Assembly (NCBI RefSeq): GCF_001439685.1
Contig: NZ_JYLH01000008.1
Span: 124,001 to 188,000, forward strand
Direction of reading: 5' to 3'
DNA from: Pseudomonas libanensis
GTDB taxonomy: Bacteria; Pseudomonadota; Gammaproteobacteria; Pseudomonadales; Pseudomonadaceae
Length of the DNA stretch: 64,000 bases
How positions within the stretch are numbered: position 1 is the stretch's first letter; every line of letters starts with the position of its first letter. The notes under the pieces were generated by a model. That model did not search any database. It was not told where the DNA came from and saw only the letters and a list, made by a program, of their open reading frames with translations. The position numbers were made by a program, and so were the translations under genes. This document shows, in pieces, positions 1 to 7,976 of the stretch.

Positions 1-999
1 CTCGGTTTCCTGGAAGACGTTGCCCGGGTTGCGGTTCAGCACCATTTGCCCGACTTTACGCTGCGGTACATCCGGCCAGATCTTGGTGGCGTCCAGTGGG
101 TCGAAATCAAACTTGGCCAAGTCCTCGGGCTTGAGGACTTGTACATATAAGTCCCACTTCGGGAAATCGCCCTTGTTGATATGAGTGACCAAGTCATTGG
201 TCATATGGCTGTAGTCACGGCCCTGCACCTCGGTGACTTGTTTGGGATCAAGATTCTTGATGCCTTGCAGGCTCTTCCAGTGGAACTTGACGTAGTGCAC
301 TTCACCCTTGGCGTTAATCAACTTGTAGGCATGCACGCCGTTACCGTCCATTTCACGGTAACTGGCTGGCGTACCCGAGTCCGAGTACAACTCGGTCAGT
401 GTACGAGTGGACTCTGGAACATGGGAGAAGAAGTCGAAACGGCGCGAGTCATCATCCAGGTTAGTGCGTGGGTCCGGCTTGAAAGCGTGAACCATGTCTG
501 GAAACTTAATGGCGTCACGGATAAAGAAAGTCGGGAAGTTATTGCCGACCAGGTCCCAGTTACCTTCGGCGGTATAGAACTTGGTGGCGAAGCCCCGTGG
601 GTCGCGTAGGGTTTCCGGGGAATGGTTACCGTGGACTACCGCTGAAAAACGCACGAACACCGGGGTGCTTTCACCGGCAGCGAACACCTTGGCCTTGGTC
701 AGGTCACTGAGGTTGTCAGTGACGGTAAACGTGCCATGGGCGCCAGTGCCGCGGGCATGAACCACGCGCTCAGGGATGCGCTCGCGGTCGAAACGTTGCA
801 GTTTCTGTATCAGTTGTACGTCCTGCAACAATACTGGGCCGTTGGCACCGGCGGTTTGCGAGTTCTGGTTGTCACCGACGGCGGCGCCGTTATCGCGGGT
901 CAGGTTGGCGGCTTGCACAGAAAGGGAAAGCAGGCTGGCGGTCACCAGTGCCAGCGCGTGGCGCGCGGACACGGGCCTGCGGCTGAGTGAAGTATTCAT
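1..999 (-). CDS. katB: Periplasmic catalase, KatB-like (3' end outside window)
   Basis: Haem catalase that decomposes hydrogen peroxide. The visible 333 codons give the N-terminal part of a clade-III-like catalase: after a signal peptide (basic start, hydrophobic LALVTASLLSLSVQA) comes LTRDNGAAVGDNQNSQTAG, then QKLQRFDRERIPERVVHARG, which carries the catalytic His of catalases, followed by VRFSAVVHGNHSPETLRDPRGFATKFYT and the NNFPTFFIRDA region. The signal peptide points to export and matches KatB of P. aeruginosa rather than cytosolic KatA. The ATG at 997-999 is preceded by AGAGGA. The gene continues beyond the left edge, so the distal haem-ligand Tyr cannot be checked. No ankyrin-type partner gene is visible because the downstream side is missing. 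In P. aeruginosa this type is peroxide-induced through OxyR; no OxyR site was verified here. The family call is firm; the KatB label rests mainly on the signal peptide. Confidence 0.88.
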   Translation of the reverse strand, partial: MNTSLSRRPVSARHALALVTASLLSLSVQAANLTRDNGAAVGDNQNSQTAGANGPVLLQDVQLIQKLQRFDRERIPERVVHARGTGAHGTFTVTDNLSDLTKAKVFAAGESTPVFVRFSAVVHGNHSPETLRDPRGFATKFYTAEGNWDLVGNNFPTFFIRDAIKFPDMVHAFKPDPRTNLDDDSRRFDFFSHVPESTRTLTELYSDSGTPASYREMDGNGVHAYKLINAKGEVHYVKFHWKSLQGIKNLDPKQVTEVQGRDYSHMTNDLVTHINKGDFPKWDLYVQVLKPEDLAKFDFDPLDATKIWPDVPQRKVGQMVLNRNPGNVFQETE

Positions 1000-1184
1000 C
1001 AAGGTTTCCTCTGGTTTTTTTAGTGCACATTCGTTGTGCTTGCCAGAGGCTAGTGACCCGCGAGTCAGAAGATAAATAGAAAAACACCACAGGCCCGATT
1101 AAGAAAATAATCTGGTAACTCGCTGAAATAGCGCCTATTTCGCGCGCGATTGATGGCACTTTGCAAACTATTTGCGATTTAATG

Positions 1185-1202
1185 TGTCGATAAAAATCGA
1201 CA
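1185..1202. promoter_or_regulatory. Perfect inverted repeat in the catalase-mscL intergenic region
   Basis: The gap between katB and mscL (1000-1285, 286 bases) is AT-richer than its surroundings and holds promoters for both divergent genes. It contains TGTCGA-TAAAAA-TCGACA, a perfect 6-base inverted repeat. It could be an operator or a hairpin in the mscL leader. No specific regulator can be assigned, and I found no convincing OxyR motif. Confidence 0.3.
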
Positions 1203-1285
1203 GTGTTAACAGTTGTGTCGAGCAAGCCTTGAACGACTGAATTACACTGACCTCCACCCTTTACAACTGTAACAAGGAATAACCT

Positions 1286-1702
1286 ATGGGCGTGATCAGT
1301 GAGTTCAAGGCCTTCGCGGTCAAAGGTAATGTGGTCGACATGGCCGTCGGTATCATCATCGGCGCCGCCTTCGGCAAAATTGTTTCCTCGTTTGTAGGCG
1401 ACGTGATCATGCCGCCTATCGGCCTGCTGATCGGGGGTGTGGACTTTGGCGACCTGGCCATAACGCTCAAGGCCGCACAAGGTGATGTACCGGCCGTGGT
1501 CCTGGCCTATGGCAAGTTCATCCAGAGCATCATCGACTTTGTGATCGTCGCGTTTGCGATCTTCATGGGGGTAAAGGCCATCAACCGTCTGAAGCGAGAA
1601 GAGGCTGTAGCCCCGAGCTTGCCACCGACGCCGAGCAAGGAAGAAGTGCTGCTGGGCGAGATTCGCGACCTCCTCAAGGCACAGAATGACAAGCCGCTGT
1701 AA
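1286..1702 (+). CDS. mscL: Large-conductance mechanosensitive channel MscL
   Basis: Homopentameric inner-membrane channel that opens under membrane tension and releases solutes during hypo-osmotic shock. The 138-residue length is standard. The sequence starts with [20 protein letters not shown], the family's amphipathic N-terminus, followed by TM1 ([17 protein letters not shown], the pore-lining helix with the gate glycines), a periplasmic loop, TM2 ([21 protein letters not shown]) and a charged C-terminal helical bundle ending near [17 protein letters not shown] residues. The start ATG follows AAGGAA. The gene stands alone, is divergent from katB, and ends at a strong terminator shared with the 3' end of fpr. 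The position next to fpr and ppoR matches P. putida (PP_4645-PP_4647). Confidence 0.97.
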   Translation: MGVISEFKAFAVKGNVVDMAVGIIIGAAFGKIVSSFVGDVIMPPIGLLIGGVDFGDLAITLKAAQGDVPAVVLAYGKFIQSIIDFVIVAFAIFMGVKAINRLKREEAVAPSLPPTPSKEEVLLGEIRDLLKAQNDKPL

Positions 1703-1719
1703 CCAGCGGATGCAGAAGG

Positions 1720-1746
1720 AAGGCGCCTCGTAGGGCGCCTTTTTTC
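1720..1746 (+). terminator. Rho-independent terminator of mscL
   Basis: Eight-base stem AAGGCGCC/GGCGCCTT with a six-base loop, followed directly by a run of T. It lies 18 bases after the mscL stop codon and abuts the fpr stop codon on the other strand. Confidence 0.9.
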
Positions 1747-2522
1747 TACCAGTAGTTTTCCACTGCAACCTGGCCCGGACGTCGACTCAGGCTCAATTGC
1801 ATGTCCCGTTGCTTGAGCAACTGGCGGGTGTCATCGACCATCTGCGGGTTGCCGCAAATCAGTACGCGCGAGTGCTCCGCCGTCAGCTCGACGCCGGCCA
1901 CACGTTCCAGCTCACCGTTTTCTATCAAGGCCGTAATGCGCCCGTTCAACGCACCCGGATGCTGTTCACGGGTGACGATGGGGATGTAGATGAACTTGTG
2001 GGCGTATTCGGCAAGATACTCACGTGTCCCCAGCTCCTTGATCAGCGACTGGTACGCTAATTCCTTGGCCTCCCGGGCGCTGTACACGAGGATGATGCGC
2101 TCGAATTTCTCCCAGGCTTCGAAGTCCTGCAGGATCGACAGGAACGGTGCCACGCCGGTACCGGTGCCCAGCAGCCACAGGTCACGCCCATCCACGAAGC
2201 GGTTCAGGGTCAGGAAGCCCGTGGCCTGGCGTTCCACCAGCAAGGTATCGCCTACCTGCAGGCGGCTCAGTTCACTGGTGAACTCACCGCCTGGGACGAC
2301 AATGGAAAAAAAATCGAGATACTCGTCGAACGGCGACGACACCACGGAATAGGCACGCCATACCGTGCTGCCGTCTGCCTTGGTTACGCCCAGGCGCACG
2401 AATTGGCCGGCGGTAAAACGAAAGCCGGGGTCGCGGGTGGTGCGCAGGGTGAAGAGGCTGGGGGTCAGCGATTGTACGTCGAGCAAGGTCTGGCGGGTAA
2501 ATTTCTCAGCACTGGCCGTCAT
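1746..2522 (-). CDS. fpr: Ferredoxin-NADP(+) reductase
   Basis: FAD enzyme of 258 residues that exchanges electrons between NADPH and ferredoxin or flavodoxin, with roles in oxidative-stress defence and iron-sulphur cluster supply. Visible motifs are the FAD-binding RAYSVVSSPFDE (RxYS type) near residue 50, the phosphate-binding GEFTSEL, the NADP-binding GTGTGVAPFLSIL, and CGNPQMVDDTRQLL. The C-terminal VAVENYW, ending in an aromatic residue, belongs to the bacterial subclass I reductases. The start chosen is the ATG at 2520-2522, preceded by CGGAG; longer in-frame extensions have no ribosome binding site and are not family-like. In many Pseudomonas, fpr is controlled by the LysR regulator FinR. 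Here the divergent neighbour is the LuxR solo ppoR, as at the P. putida PP_4646/PP_4647 position. Confidence 0.95.
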   Translation of the reverse strand: MTASAEKFTRQTLLDVQSLTPSLFTLRTTRDPGFRFTAGQFVRLGVTKADGSTVWRAYSVVSSPFDEYLDFFSIVVPGGEFTSELSRLQVGDTLLVERQATGFLTLNRFVDGRDLWLLGTGTGVAPFLSILQDFEAWEKFERIILVYSAREAKELAYQSLIKELGTREYLAEYAHKFIYIPIVTREQHPGALNGRITALIENGELERVAGVELTAEHSRVLICGNPQMVDDTRQLLKQRDMQLSLSRRPGQVAVENYW

Positions 2523-2967
2523 GGGGGACTCCGTTTTGCACAGGTGCCTAGTGTCCCTCAAAGCAGGCCGCGCAAACACCGTTGATTTGTACTGGCATTG
2601 CCAGGACGCCAAACCCTGGACAGTCTGCCGCGTAACGAAATGCGCTGAGGGAGTAACGGGGGCCGACCAGCGCAAACTAACTATTTAGCTATTAATCGAT
2701 TGCCAACCTACCACCGTCTAGCACATCGCATTTAAGAGCTATCAATCTGACAGCATTTATAAGCCTTTAAATCTAATAAAAAACCACCTTTCTGTTGGGG
2801 AACTTATACAAAACCCGCCACACCGTACAAAATTAAACGACTGTTAGATTTGACTGCACATAACATCTTTTTCACATGCATTCGTAGGCGGTGTCCTACA
2901 CTCATTTCCGTTAAACACCGGGATCGGGACGTACCCACGTGACATAGCAAACAATGGAGATTCACCG
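2523..2967. promoter_or_regulatory. Divergent fpr-ppoR intergenic region (445 bp), promoters undefined
   Basis: Contains no gene that I can support. The part from about 2680 to 2880 is clearly AT-rich compared with the coding DNA around it, which fits promoters firing toward fpr (minus) and ppoR (plus). I looked for a lux-box-like dyad of about 20 bases upstream of ppoR and did not find a convincing one. Confidence 0.4.
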
Positions 2968-3678
2968 ATGGAAAACTGGCGCACTACTCGCCTCCCCAAA
3001 CTGGAAGGGGAAAACGAGATCACTACTGTCTTTGAAATGGTGCTCAACCATACCTATGAACTAGGCTTCCAGTACTGCTCATTCACGATGGGCTGCCAAT
3101 CACATAGCCCTCAAGCAAAACCCGTTCAGATGAATAACTACCCAAATGAATGGAGCAAACTTTATCAACGAGCGCACTACTTCGACGTAGACCCAATTGT
3201 GGCCCACTGCAAGCGCTGCGTATTGCCTATCGTCTGGGAGGAAAAAGCATTCGAAACCGCGCCTGAGTTGTGGTCGATGGCCCAATCGTACGGCGTGCAT
3301 TTAGCCTGGACACAACCGGTGCATGACTTCCAGGGCGTCTACAGCATGCTGACCTTGGGCCGCAGTACTGGCGAAATCACTCCGCAGGAATTATATGAAA
3401 AGGCAGGCCAGGCCTTGTGGCTATGTCATGCGCTACACGCGGTGGTAGCGCAAAAATATGCCGCTAACTCCGACGTGCATTCTCCGAGCAAACTGACCCC
3501 ACGGGAAACAGAAATCCTCAGATGGTCAGGCCTGGGCAAGACCGCATCGGATATCGCCACCATTCTCTGCCTGTCGGAGCGCACGGTGGGTTTTCATATC
3601 AGCAGCACGTTCAAGAAACTGGGGGTCAACAATAAGATCGCTGCCGTACTCAGAGCTTCCAAAGCGGGGCTGCTTTAA
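2968..3678 (+). CDS. ppoR: LuxR-family solo regulator, PpoR-like
   Basis: Quorum-sensing type transcription factor of 236 residues. The N-terminal autoinducer-binding domain (about 20-160) keeps the residues that contact acyl-homoserine lactones in TraR/LasR: W62, Y66, D75, P76 and W90, within YPNEWSKLYQRAHYF and DVDPIV. The C-terminal LuxR helix-turn-helix (about 172-236) reads LTPRETEILRW...GKTASDIATIL, then ERTVGFHIS and KLGVNNKIAAV. It should therefore bind a ligand and DNA. No luxI-type synthase lies in the window, so within these limits it is an orphan. Position next to fpr and rlmG is that of P. putida PpoR (PP_4647), a solo reported to bind 3-oxo-C6-homoserine lactone. The ATG is preceded by TGGAGA. 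The function of this copy is inferred from family and synteny. Confidence 0.88.
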   Translation: MENWRTTRLPKLEGENEITTVFEMVLNHTYELGFQYCSFTMGCQSHSPQAKPVQMNNYPNEWSKLYQRAHYFDVDPIVAHCKRCVLPIVWEEKAFETAPELWSMAQSYGVHLAWTQPVHDFQGVYSMLTLGRSTGEITPQELYEKAGQALWLCHALHAVVAQKYAANSDVHSPSKLTPRETEILRWSGLGKTASDIATILCLSERTVGFHISSTFKKLGVNNKIAAVLRASKAGLL

Positions 3679-3820
3679 CTGGCGCAAGAAACACTGCATG
3701 TCATCGGGTTCAAAAAAAAGTAACATTTGTGGTCAATTCTGAGTGTTGACGCAGCCCTTGAAGGTATTGCTTCGCGGTTCACTCAGACGGCCCCCCGATT
3801 ACCCCAGAGCCTCCCCCGCC

Positions 3821-4945
3821 ATGCCCCTGCTCGACAGCCCCTTCGCCCAGCTCGATCTGATTCGCCAACCAGAGCAGCATAATGATCCGCTGCAAGCCTT
3901 TGATGCCGCCGACGAGTACCTGCTCAGCTACCTGGCCGAACAGCAACCCCACGCTGCCACCCGCGTGCTGATCCTCAATGACAGTTTCGGCGCCCTGGCA
4001 GCCAGCCTTGAGGGCCAGGTGCAGTTAGCCTCCAGCGGTGACTCATTCCTCGCCGCACAGGGGTTGGAGAAAAACCTCGTGCGCAACGGCAAGGCCTTTG
4101 ATGCAGTAAGGTATATGCCGGCCAGCCAGGTCGCGACCGGGCCGTTCGATCGCGTGTTGCTTCGTGTTCCGAAAACCCTGGCGCTGCTGGAGGAACAACT
4201 GATCCGCCTGCAGGGGCAACTGGCACCTGGCGCCGAAGTGATTGCCGCGGCGATGGTCAAGCATCTGCCACGGGCCGCAGGCGAGTTGCTGGAGCGTTAC
4301 ATCGGGCCGATGCACGCCTCATTGGCGGTAAAAAAGGCACGGTTACTGATCGCCACCGCTGCCGAACGCCCCGTGGCGGTCTCGCCCTACCCGACCCGCT
4401 ACACCCTGGAAGCACCGGCCATCGAATTGCTCAACCACGCCAATGTGTTCTGCCGCGAAGGCCTGGACATCGGCACCCGCGCCTTCCTGCCCCACCTGCC
4501 CAAAGACCTCGGCAATGCCCGCGTGGCAGACCTGGGCTGCGGCAACGGCGTGTTGGCGATTGCCAGCGCCCTGCAAAACCCCGACGCCCACTACACCCTG
4601 GTGGATGAGTCCTACATGGCCGTGCAGTCCGCCGCTGAAAACTGGCAAGCCGCTTTGGGCCGGCGTGAGGTCATAGTACGCGCCGATGACGGCCTGGCCG
4701 GCCAGGAGGCGCAATCGCTGGACGTGGTGCTGTGCAACCCACCGTTCCACCAGCAACAGGTTGTCGGTGACTTCCTCGCCTGGCGTATGTTCCAGCAGGC
4801 TCGAGAAGCCCTGGTCGTCGGCGGCGCCCTGTATATCGTCGGTAACCGTCACCTGGGCTACCACAGCAAGCTGGCGCGGTTGTTCCGCGGTGTCGAGCAA
4901 GTAGCGGCCACGCCGAAGTTCGTGATTCTCAAGGCTCGCAAATAA
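3821..4945 (+). CDS. rlmG: 23S rRNA (guanine(1835)-N(2))-methyltransferase RlmG
   Basis: SAM-dependent methyltransferase of 374 residues that modifies G1835 of 23S rRNA. It has the two-domain RsmC/RlmG layout: a degenerate N-terminal methyltransferase-like half and a catalytic C-terminal half. The catalytic half has the SAM-binding motif VADLGCGNGVLAI at about residue 230 and the NPPF catalytic motif (CNPPFHQQQVVGD). I chose the ATG at 3821 because the protein then begins MPLLDSPFAQLDLIRQP, as in the family; upstream in-frame codons (GTG at 3743) add sequence unlike the family. There is no strong ribosome binding site. It lies after ppoR, as in P. putida. Confidence 0.9.
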   Translation: MPLLDSPFAQLDLIRQPEQHNDPLQAFDAADEYLLSYLAEQQPHAATRVLILNDSFGALAASLEGQVQLASSGDSFLAAQGLEKNLVRNGKAFDAVRYMPASQVATGPFDRVLLRVPKTLALLEEQLIRLQGQLAPGAEVIAAAMVKHLPRAAGELLERYIGPMHASLAVKKARLLIATAAERPVAVSPYPTRYTLEAPAIELLNHANVFCREGLDIGTRAFLPHLPKDLGNARVADLGCGNGVLAIASALQNPDAHYTLVDESYMAVQSAAENWQAALGRREVIVRADDGLAGQEAQSLDVVLCNPPFHQQQVVGDFLAWRMFQQAREALVVGGALYIVGNRHLGYHSKLARLFRGVEQVAATPKFVILKARK

Positions 4946-4980
4946 AAAAGCCCTGCCCTTCCAAAAGAAAAGCAGGGCTT
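4943..4980 (-). terminator. Terminator between rlmG and the cio operon (minus strand, possibly bidirectional)
   Basis: Nine-base stem AAGCCCTGC/GCAGGGCTT separated by a loop of about 14 bases. Read on the minus strand it ends in a run of T, so it ends the cio operon; it may also act weakly on rlmG transcripts. Confidence 0.8.
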
Positions 4981-5029
4981 GCCCCTCAAGTCAGCAGGCA
5001 GCGCGGGCTGCAAAGCCCGGATAGGGATG

Positions 5030-5197
5030 TCAGTGGGTGGTCAGGCCGGCGGCATTCATGAACATGCGCATCAGGCTGGCCACAATGAACAGGGCCACCA
5101 CGCTGGCGGTCCAGATCATCGCCAGCCAACCCAGGCGCCGCCACAACGGCTGCTTCTCGGCCTGTTCAATCTCGTGCAATGTAGGTTTGCCGGACAT
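5030..5197 (-). CDS. DUF2474 small membrane protein, third gene of the cio operon
   Basis: A 55-residue protein beginning MSGKPTLHEIEQAEKQPLWR and containing one transmembrane helix (about residues 22-45, LGWLAMIWTASVVALFIVASL). Small single-span proteins of the DUF2474 type follow the cydB/cioB gene in many Proteobacteria and are thought to play a role like CydX, stabilising the bd-type oxidase; this is inference from family and position. It starts 12 bases after the cioB stop, with a GGAGG-type site (CTAGGAGGGTCGAAAC) before the ATG. It is the last gene before the terminator at 4943-4980. It is too short for most automated ORF cut-offs. Confidence 0.85.
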   Translation of the reverse strand: MSGKPTLHEIEQAEKQPLWRRLGWLAMIWTASVVALFIVASLMRMFMNAAGLTTH

Positions 5198-5209
5198 GTT
5201 TCGACCCTC

Positions 5210-6217
5210 CTAGTGATAGCCGTCTTCGTGGGTGACCTTGCCACGGAACACGTAGTAGCTCCAGAAGGTGTAGCCCAGGATGAACGGGATGATGAACAAC
5301 GTGCCCACCAGCATGAAGCCCTGGCTTTGCGGCGGCGCGGCGGCATCCCAGATCGACACGGACGGCGGGATGATATTCGGCCACAGGCTGATACCCAGCC
5401 CGCTGTAGCCGAGAAAGATCAACACCAGCGTCAACAGGAACGGCGTGTAGTGCGCATGGCGAGCCACGGCGCGGAACAACCCGTACATGGTCACCAGCAC
5501 CAGGATCGGCACTGGCAGGAACCAGAAAAGGTTCGGCAGGGTGAACCAGCGCGAGGCGATTTCCGGATGGGTCAGCGGCGTCCAGATACTGACGATACCG
5601 ATCACCGCCAACACCACGAAAGCCAACGGCCGCGCCAGGTTATGCATCTGCTCCTGCAACTTGCCTTCGGTCTTCATGATCAGCCAGGTGCAGCCGAGCA
5701 AGGCATAGGCCACGATCAACGCTACGCCGCAGAACATCGTGAAGGGTGTCAGCCAGTCCAGTGAGCCGCCGGCAAACTGGCGGTTGACCACCGGGATGCC
5801 GTCGATGAAGGCGCCCAGCGCTACGCCCTGGAAGAAGGTCGCCGCCAGCGAGCCGCCGATAAACGCTTTATCCCACAGATGGCGCTTGTGATCCTTGGCC
5901 TTGAAGCGGAACTCGAAGGCCACGCCACGGAAGATCAACCCGATCAGCATCAGGATCAGCGGCAGGTACAACGCCGACAACACCACCGAATACGCCAGCG
6001 GGAACGCGCCAAACAATGCCGCGCCGCCGAGGACCAGCCAGGTTTCGTTACCGTCCCATACCGGGGCCACGGTGTTCATCATGACGTCGCGATCGACCTT
6101 GCCCGGGATAAACGGGAAAAGGATGCCGATGCCCAGGTCGAAGCCGTCCATGACCACGTACATCATGATGCCGAAGATGATGATCACGGCCCAGATCAGC
6201 GGAAGATCAATACCCAT
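5210..6217 (-). CDS. cioB: Cyanide-insensitive terminal oxidase subunit II (CydB/CioB)
   Basis: Inner-membrane subunit II of a cytochrome bd-type quinol oxidase, 335 residues with about eight or nine hydrophobic helices. It begins MGIDLPLIWAVIIIFGIMMY and then VVMDGFDLGIGILFPF, the N-terminal signature of the CydB family, and has WDGNETWLVLGGAALFGAFP, also typical. Subunit II supports subunit I, which carries the haems. The ATG at 6215-6217 is one base after the cioA stop codon and is preceded by AAGGGG inside the end of cioA, so the two are translationally linked. The upstream in-frame extension seen in the same frame is the antisense-free tail of cioA and is not part of this protein. Confidence 0.96.
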   Translation of the reverse strand: MGIDLPLIWAVIIIFGIMMYVVMDGFDLGIGILFPFIPGKVDRDVMMNTVAPVWDGNETWLVLGGAALFGAFPLAYSVVLSALYLPLILMLIGLIFRGVAFEFRFKAKDHKRHLWDKAFIGGSLAATFFQGVALGAFIDGIPVVNRQFAGGSLDWLTPFTMFCGVALIVAYALLGCTWLIMKTEGKLQEQMHNLARPLAFVVLAVIGIVSIWTPLTHPEIASRWFTLPNLFWFLPVPILVLVTMYGLFRAVARHAHYTPFLLTLVLIFLGYSGLGISLWPNIIPPSVSIWDAAAPPQSQGFMLVGTLFIIPFILGYTFWSYYVFRGKVTHEDGYH

Positions 6218-6218
6218 C

Positions 6219-7658
6219 TCAATTCCCCTTGTGCTGGATGTGGTCGTGGTCGTTATCGCTGCCATCGTCGGCGGCGGACAACGGCCGCGCCGGGGTGCGT
6301 TTCTGGCCAGGGCCACCGTGGGTGGGTTCGCTGCCTTCGTGAGTCTGAGGCCCTTTGCGCACCAGGCGCATCATGTAGCCCAGGCCGGCACCGAACAGCG
6401 CGAAGTACACCACCACGAACAACACCAGAGTGATGGTCATCTGCGCAAGGCTATGCCCGGACGAGGCATCTGCCGTGCGCATCAACCCATAGACCACCCA
6501 TGGTTGGCGTCCGATTTCAGTGGTGAACCAACCGGCGAGAATCGCGATCAACCCGGACGGGCCCATCCACAACGCCAGGTACAGGAACGGCTTGGACGTG
6601 TACATTTTGTCGCCCCGGCGCAGCCAGAGGCTGAACAAACCGGTGAAGATCATCAAAAAGCCCAGGCCGACCATGACCCGGAATGACCAGAACACGACGG
6701 TCGAGTTCGGACGGTCCTCAGGCGGGAACTCCTTGAGCGCCGGCACCTGCTTGTCCAGGGAGTGGGTCAGGATCAGGCTGCCGAGGTAGGGAATCTCGAC
6801 CGCGTATTTGGTTTTCTCGGCTTTCATGTCCGGCCAGCCGAACAGGATCAGTGGGGTCGGCTCGTTGCCGATGTTTTCCCAGTGGCCTTCAATCGCGGCG
6901 ATTTTTGCTGGTTGATGCTTGAGCGTATTGAGGCCATGGAAGTCGCCGATCACCGCCTGGATCGGCGCGACGATCAAGGCCATCCACATGGCCATCGACA
7001 GCATTTTGCGGATCGCCGGGTTGTCCTTGCCGCGCAGCAGATGCCAGGCCGCCGAGGAGCCGACGAAGAACGCCGTAGCCACGAAGGCCGCCGTGGCCAT
7101 GTGCATCAGGCGATAGGGGAATGAAGGGTTGAAGATCACCGCCAGCCAATCGGTGGGAATCACGCGGCCATCGATGATTTCAAAGCCCTGGGGCGTCTGC
7201 ATCCAGCTGTTGGATGCCAGAATCCAGAACGTGGAGATCAACGTACCGACCGCCACCATCACCGTGGAGAAAAAGTGCAGCTTGCGCCCCACCTTGTTCC
7301 AGCCGAACAGCATCACACCGAGGAAACCGGCCTCGAGGAAGAAGGCCGTCAACACTTCATATGTCAGCAACGGCCCGGTAATGCTGCCGGCGAAATCCGA
7401 GAAACGGCTCCAGTTGGTGCCGAACTGATAGGCCATGACCAGGCCCGAGACCACCCCCATGCCGAAGTTGACCGCGAAGATCTTCGACCAGAAATGGTAG
7501 AGGTCACGGTAGGTGTCGTTGTGGGTCTTGAGCCACAAGCCTTCAAGCACCGCAAGGTAACTGGCCAGGCCGATGGTGATCGCCGGGAACAGGATGTGAA
7601 ACGAGATGGTAAACGCGAATTGAATTCGGGCGAGATCTAGCGCCTCCAAACCGAACAT
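6219..7658 (-). CDS. cioA: Cyanide-insensitive terminal oxidase subunit I (CydA/CioA)
   Basis: Haem-bearing subunit I of a bd-type quinol oxidase, 479 residues. It oxidises quinol and reduces oxygen to water at the inner membrane. H21 in TISFHILFPAITIGL matches the conserved N-terminal haem b595 ligand of CydA. GRQPWVVYGLMRT is the conserved GRQPW motif. The stretch between helices VI and VII is short, as in the CIO group, in contrast to E. coli CydA with its long Q-loop; this is why I call it CioA. The ATG at 7656-7658 follows AGAGGAAG. Upstream lies a perfect ANR box (7817-7830). In P. aeruginosa, cioAB is repressed by ANR at low oxygen and raised by cyanide. Confidence 0.95.
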   Translation of the reverse strand: MFGLEALDLARIQFAFTISFHILFPAITIGLASYLAVLEGLWLKTHNDTYRDLYHFWSKIFAVNFGMGVVSGLVMAYQFGTNWSRFSDFAGSITGPLLTYEVLTAFFLEAGFLGVMLFGWNKVGRKLHFFSTVMVAVGTLISTFWILASNSWMQTPQGFEIIDGRVIPTDWLAVIFNPSFPYRLMHMATAAFVATAFFVGSSAAWHLLRGKDNPAIRKMLSMAMWMALIVAPIQAVIGDFHGLNTLKHQPAKIAAIEGHWENIGNEPTPLILFGWPDMKAEKTKYAVEIPYLGSLILTHSLDKQVPALKEFPPEDRPNSTVVFWSFRVMVGLGFLMIFTGLFSLWLRRGDKMYTSKPFLYLALWMGPSGLIAILAGWFTTEIGRQPWVVYGLMRTADASSGHSLAQMTITLVLFVVVYFALFGAGLGYMMRLVRKGPQTHEGSEPTHGGPGQKRTPARPLSAADDGSDNDHDHIQHKGN

Positions 7659-7816
7659 AAGTCTTCCTCTGTCAGGTAATACCGGCTGCTGGCTGGGAGC
7701 CTGCAACCACTGCCCCCACGGATATGGAGTGCGGCGAATTTCAATTCGTTTCTTTTTTTACCCATCTCGCGGGGAATCTGGTCTTGCGACCGCCAGAACA
7801 ATCCCGGGGCAGGGTT

Positions 7817-7830
7817 TTGATCTGGATCAA
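7817..7830. promoter_or_regulatory. ANR/FNR box upstream of cioA
   Basis: TTGATCTGGATCAA matches the FNR/ANR consensus TTGAT-N4-ATCAA at every defined base. It lies 159 bases before the cioA start and 147 bases before the divergent MFS start, in a 318-base intergenic gap (7659-7976) with no other gene. The position agrees with ANR control of cioAB in P. aeruginosa; it could affect the MFS gene as well. Confidence 0.85.
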
Positions 7831-7976
7831 GCGTTGCTGAAAGAGTAGTCCCATTTTTACAGGACGACTGTGTGGTCTTTTGCCGCGTGACAGCTTGCCT
7901 CAGCACCTTTCTCGCAACTATTTGTTACAGCTTGGTGCTAATCTCGCCATTCCCACACCCCTGGCCTGAGTCCCCG

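Noticed and set aside
890..1768. Open frame of 292 codons on the minus strand across mscL
   Set aside because: Lies opposite mscL and crosses the intergenic region and catalase start; the composition is not protein-like.
2690..2967. lux-box for PpoR upstream of ppoR or fpr
   Set aside because: The AT-rich gap lacks a convincing approximately 20-base dyad of the lux-box type.
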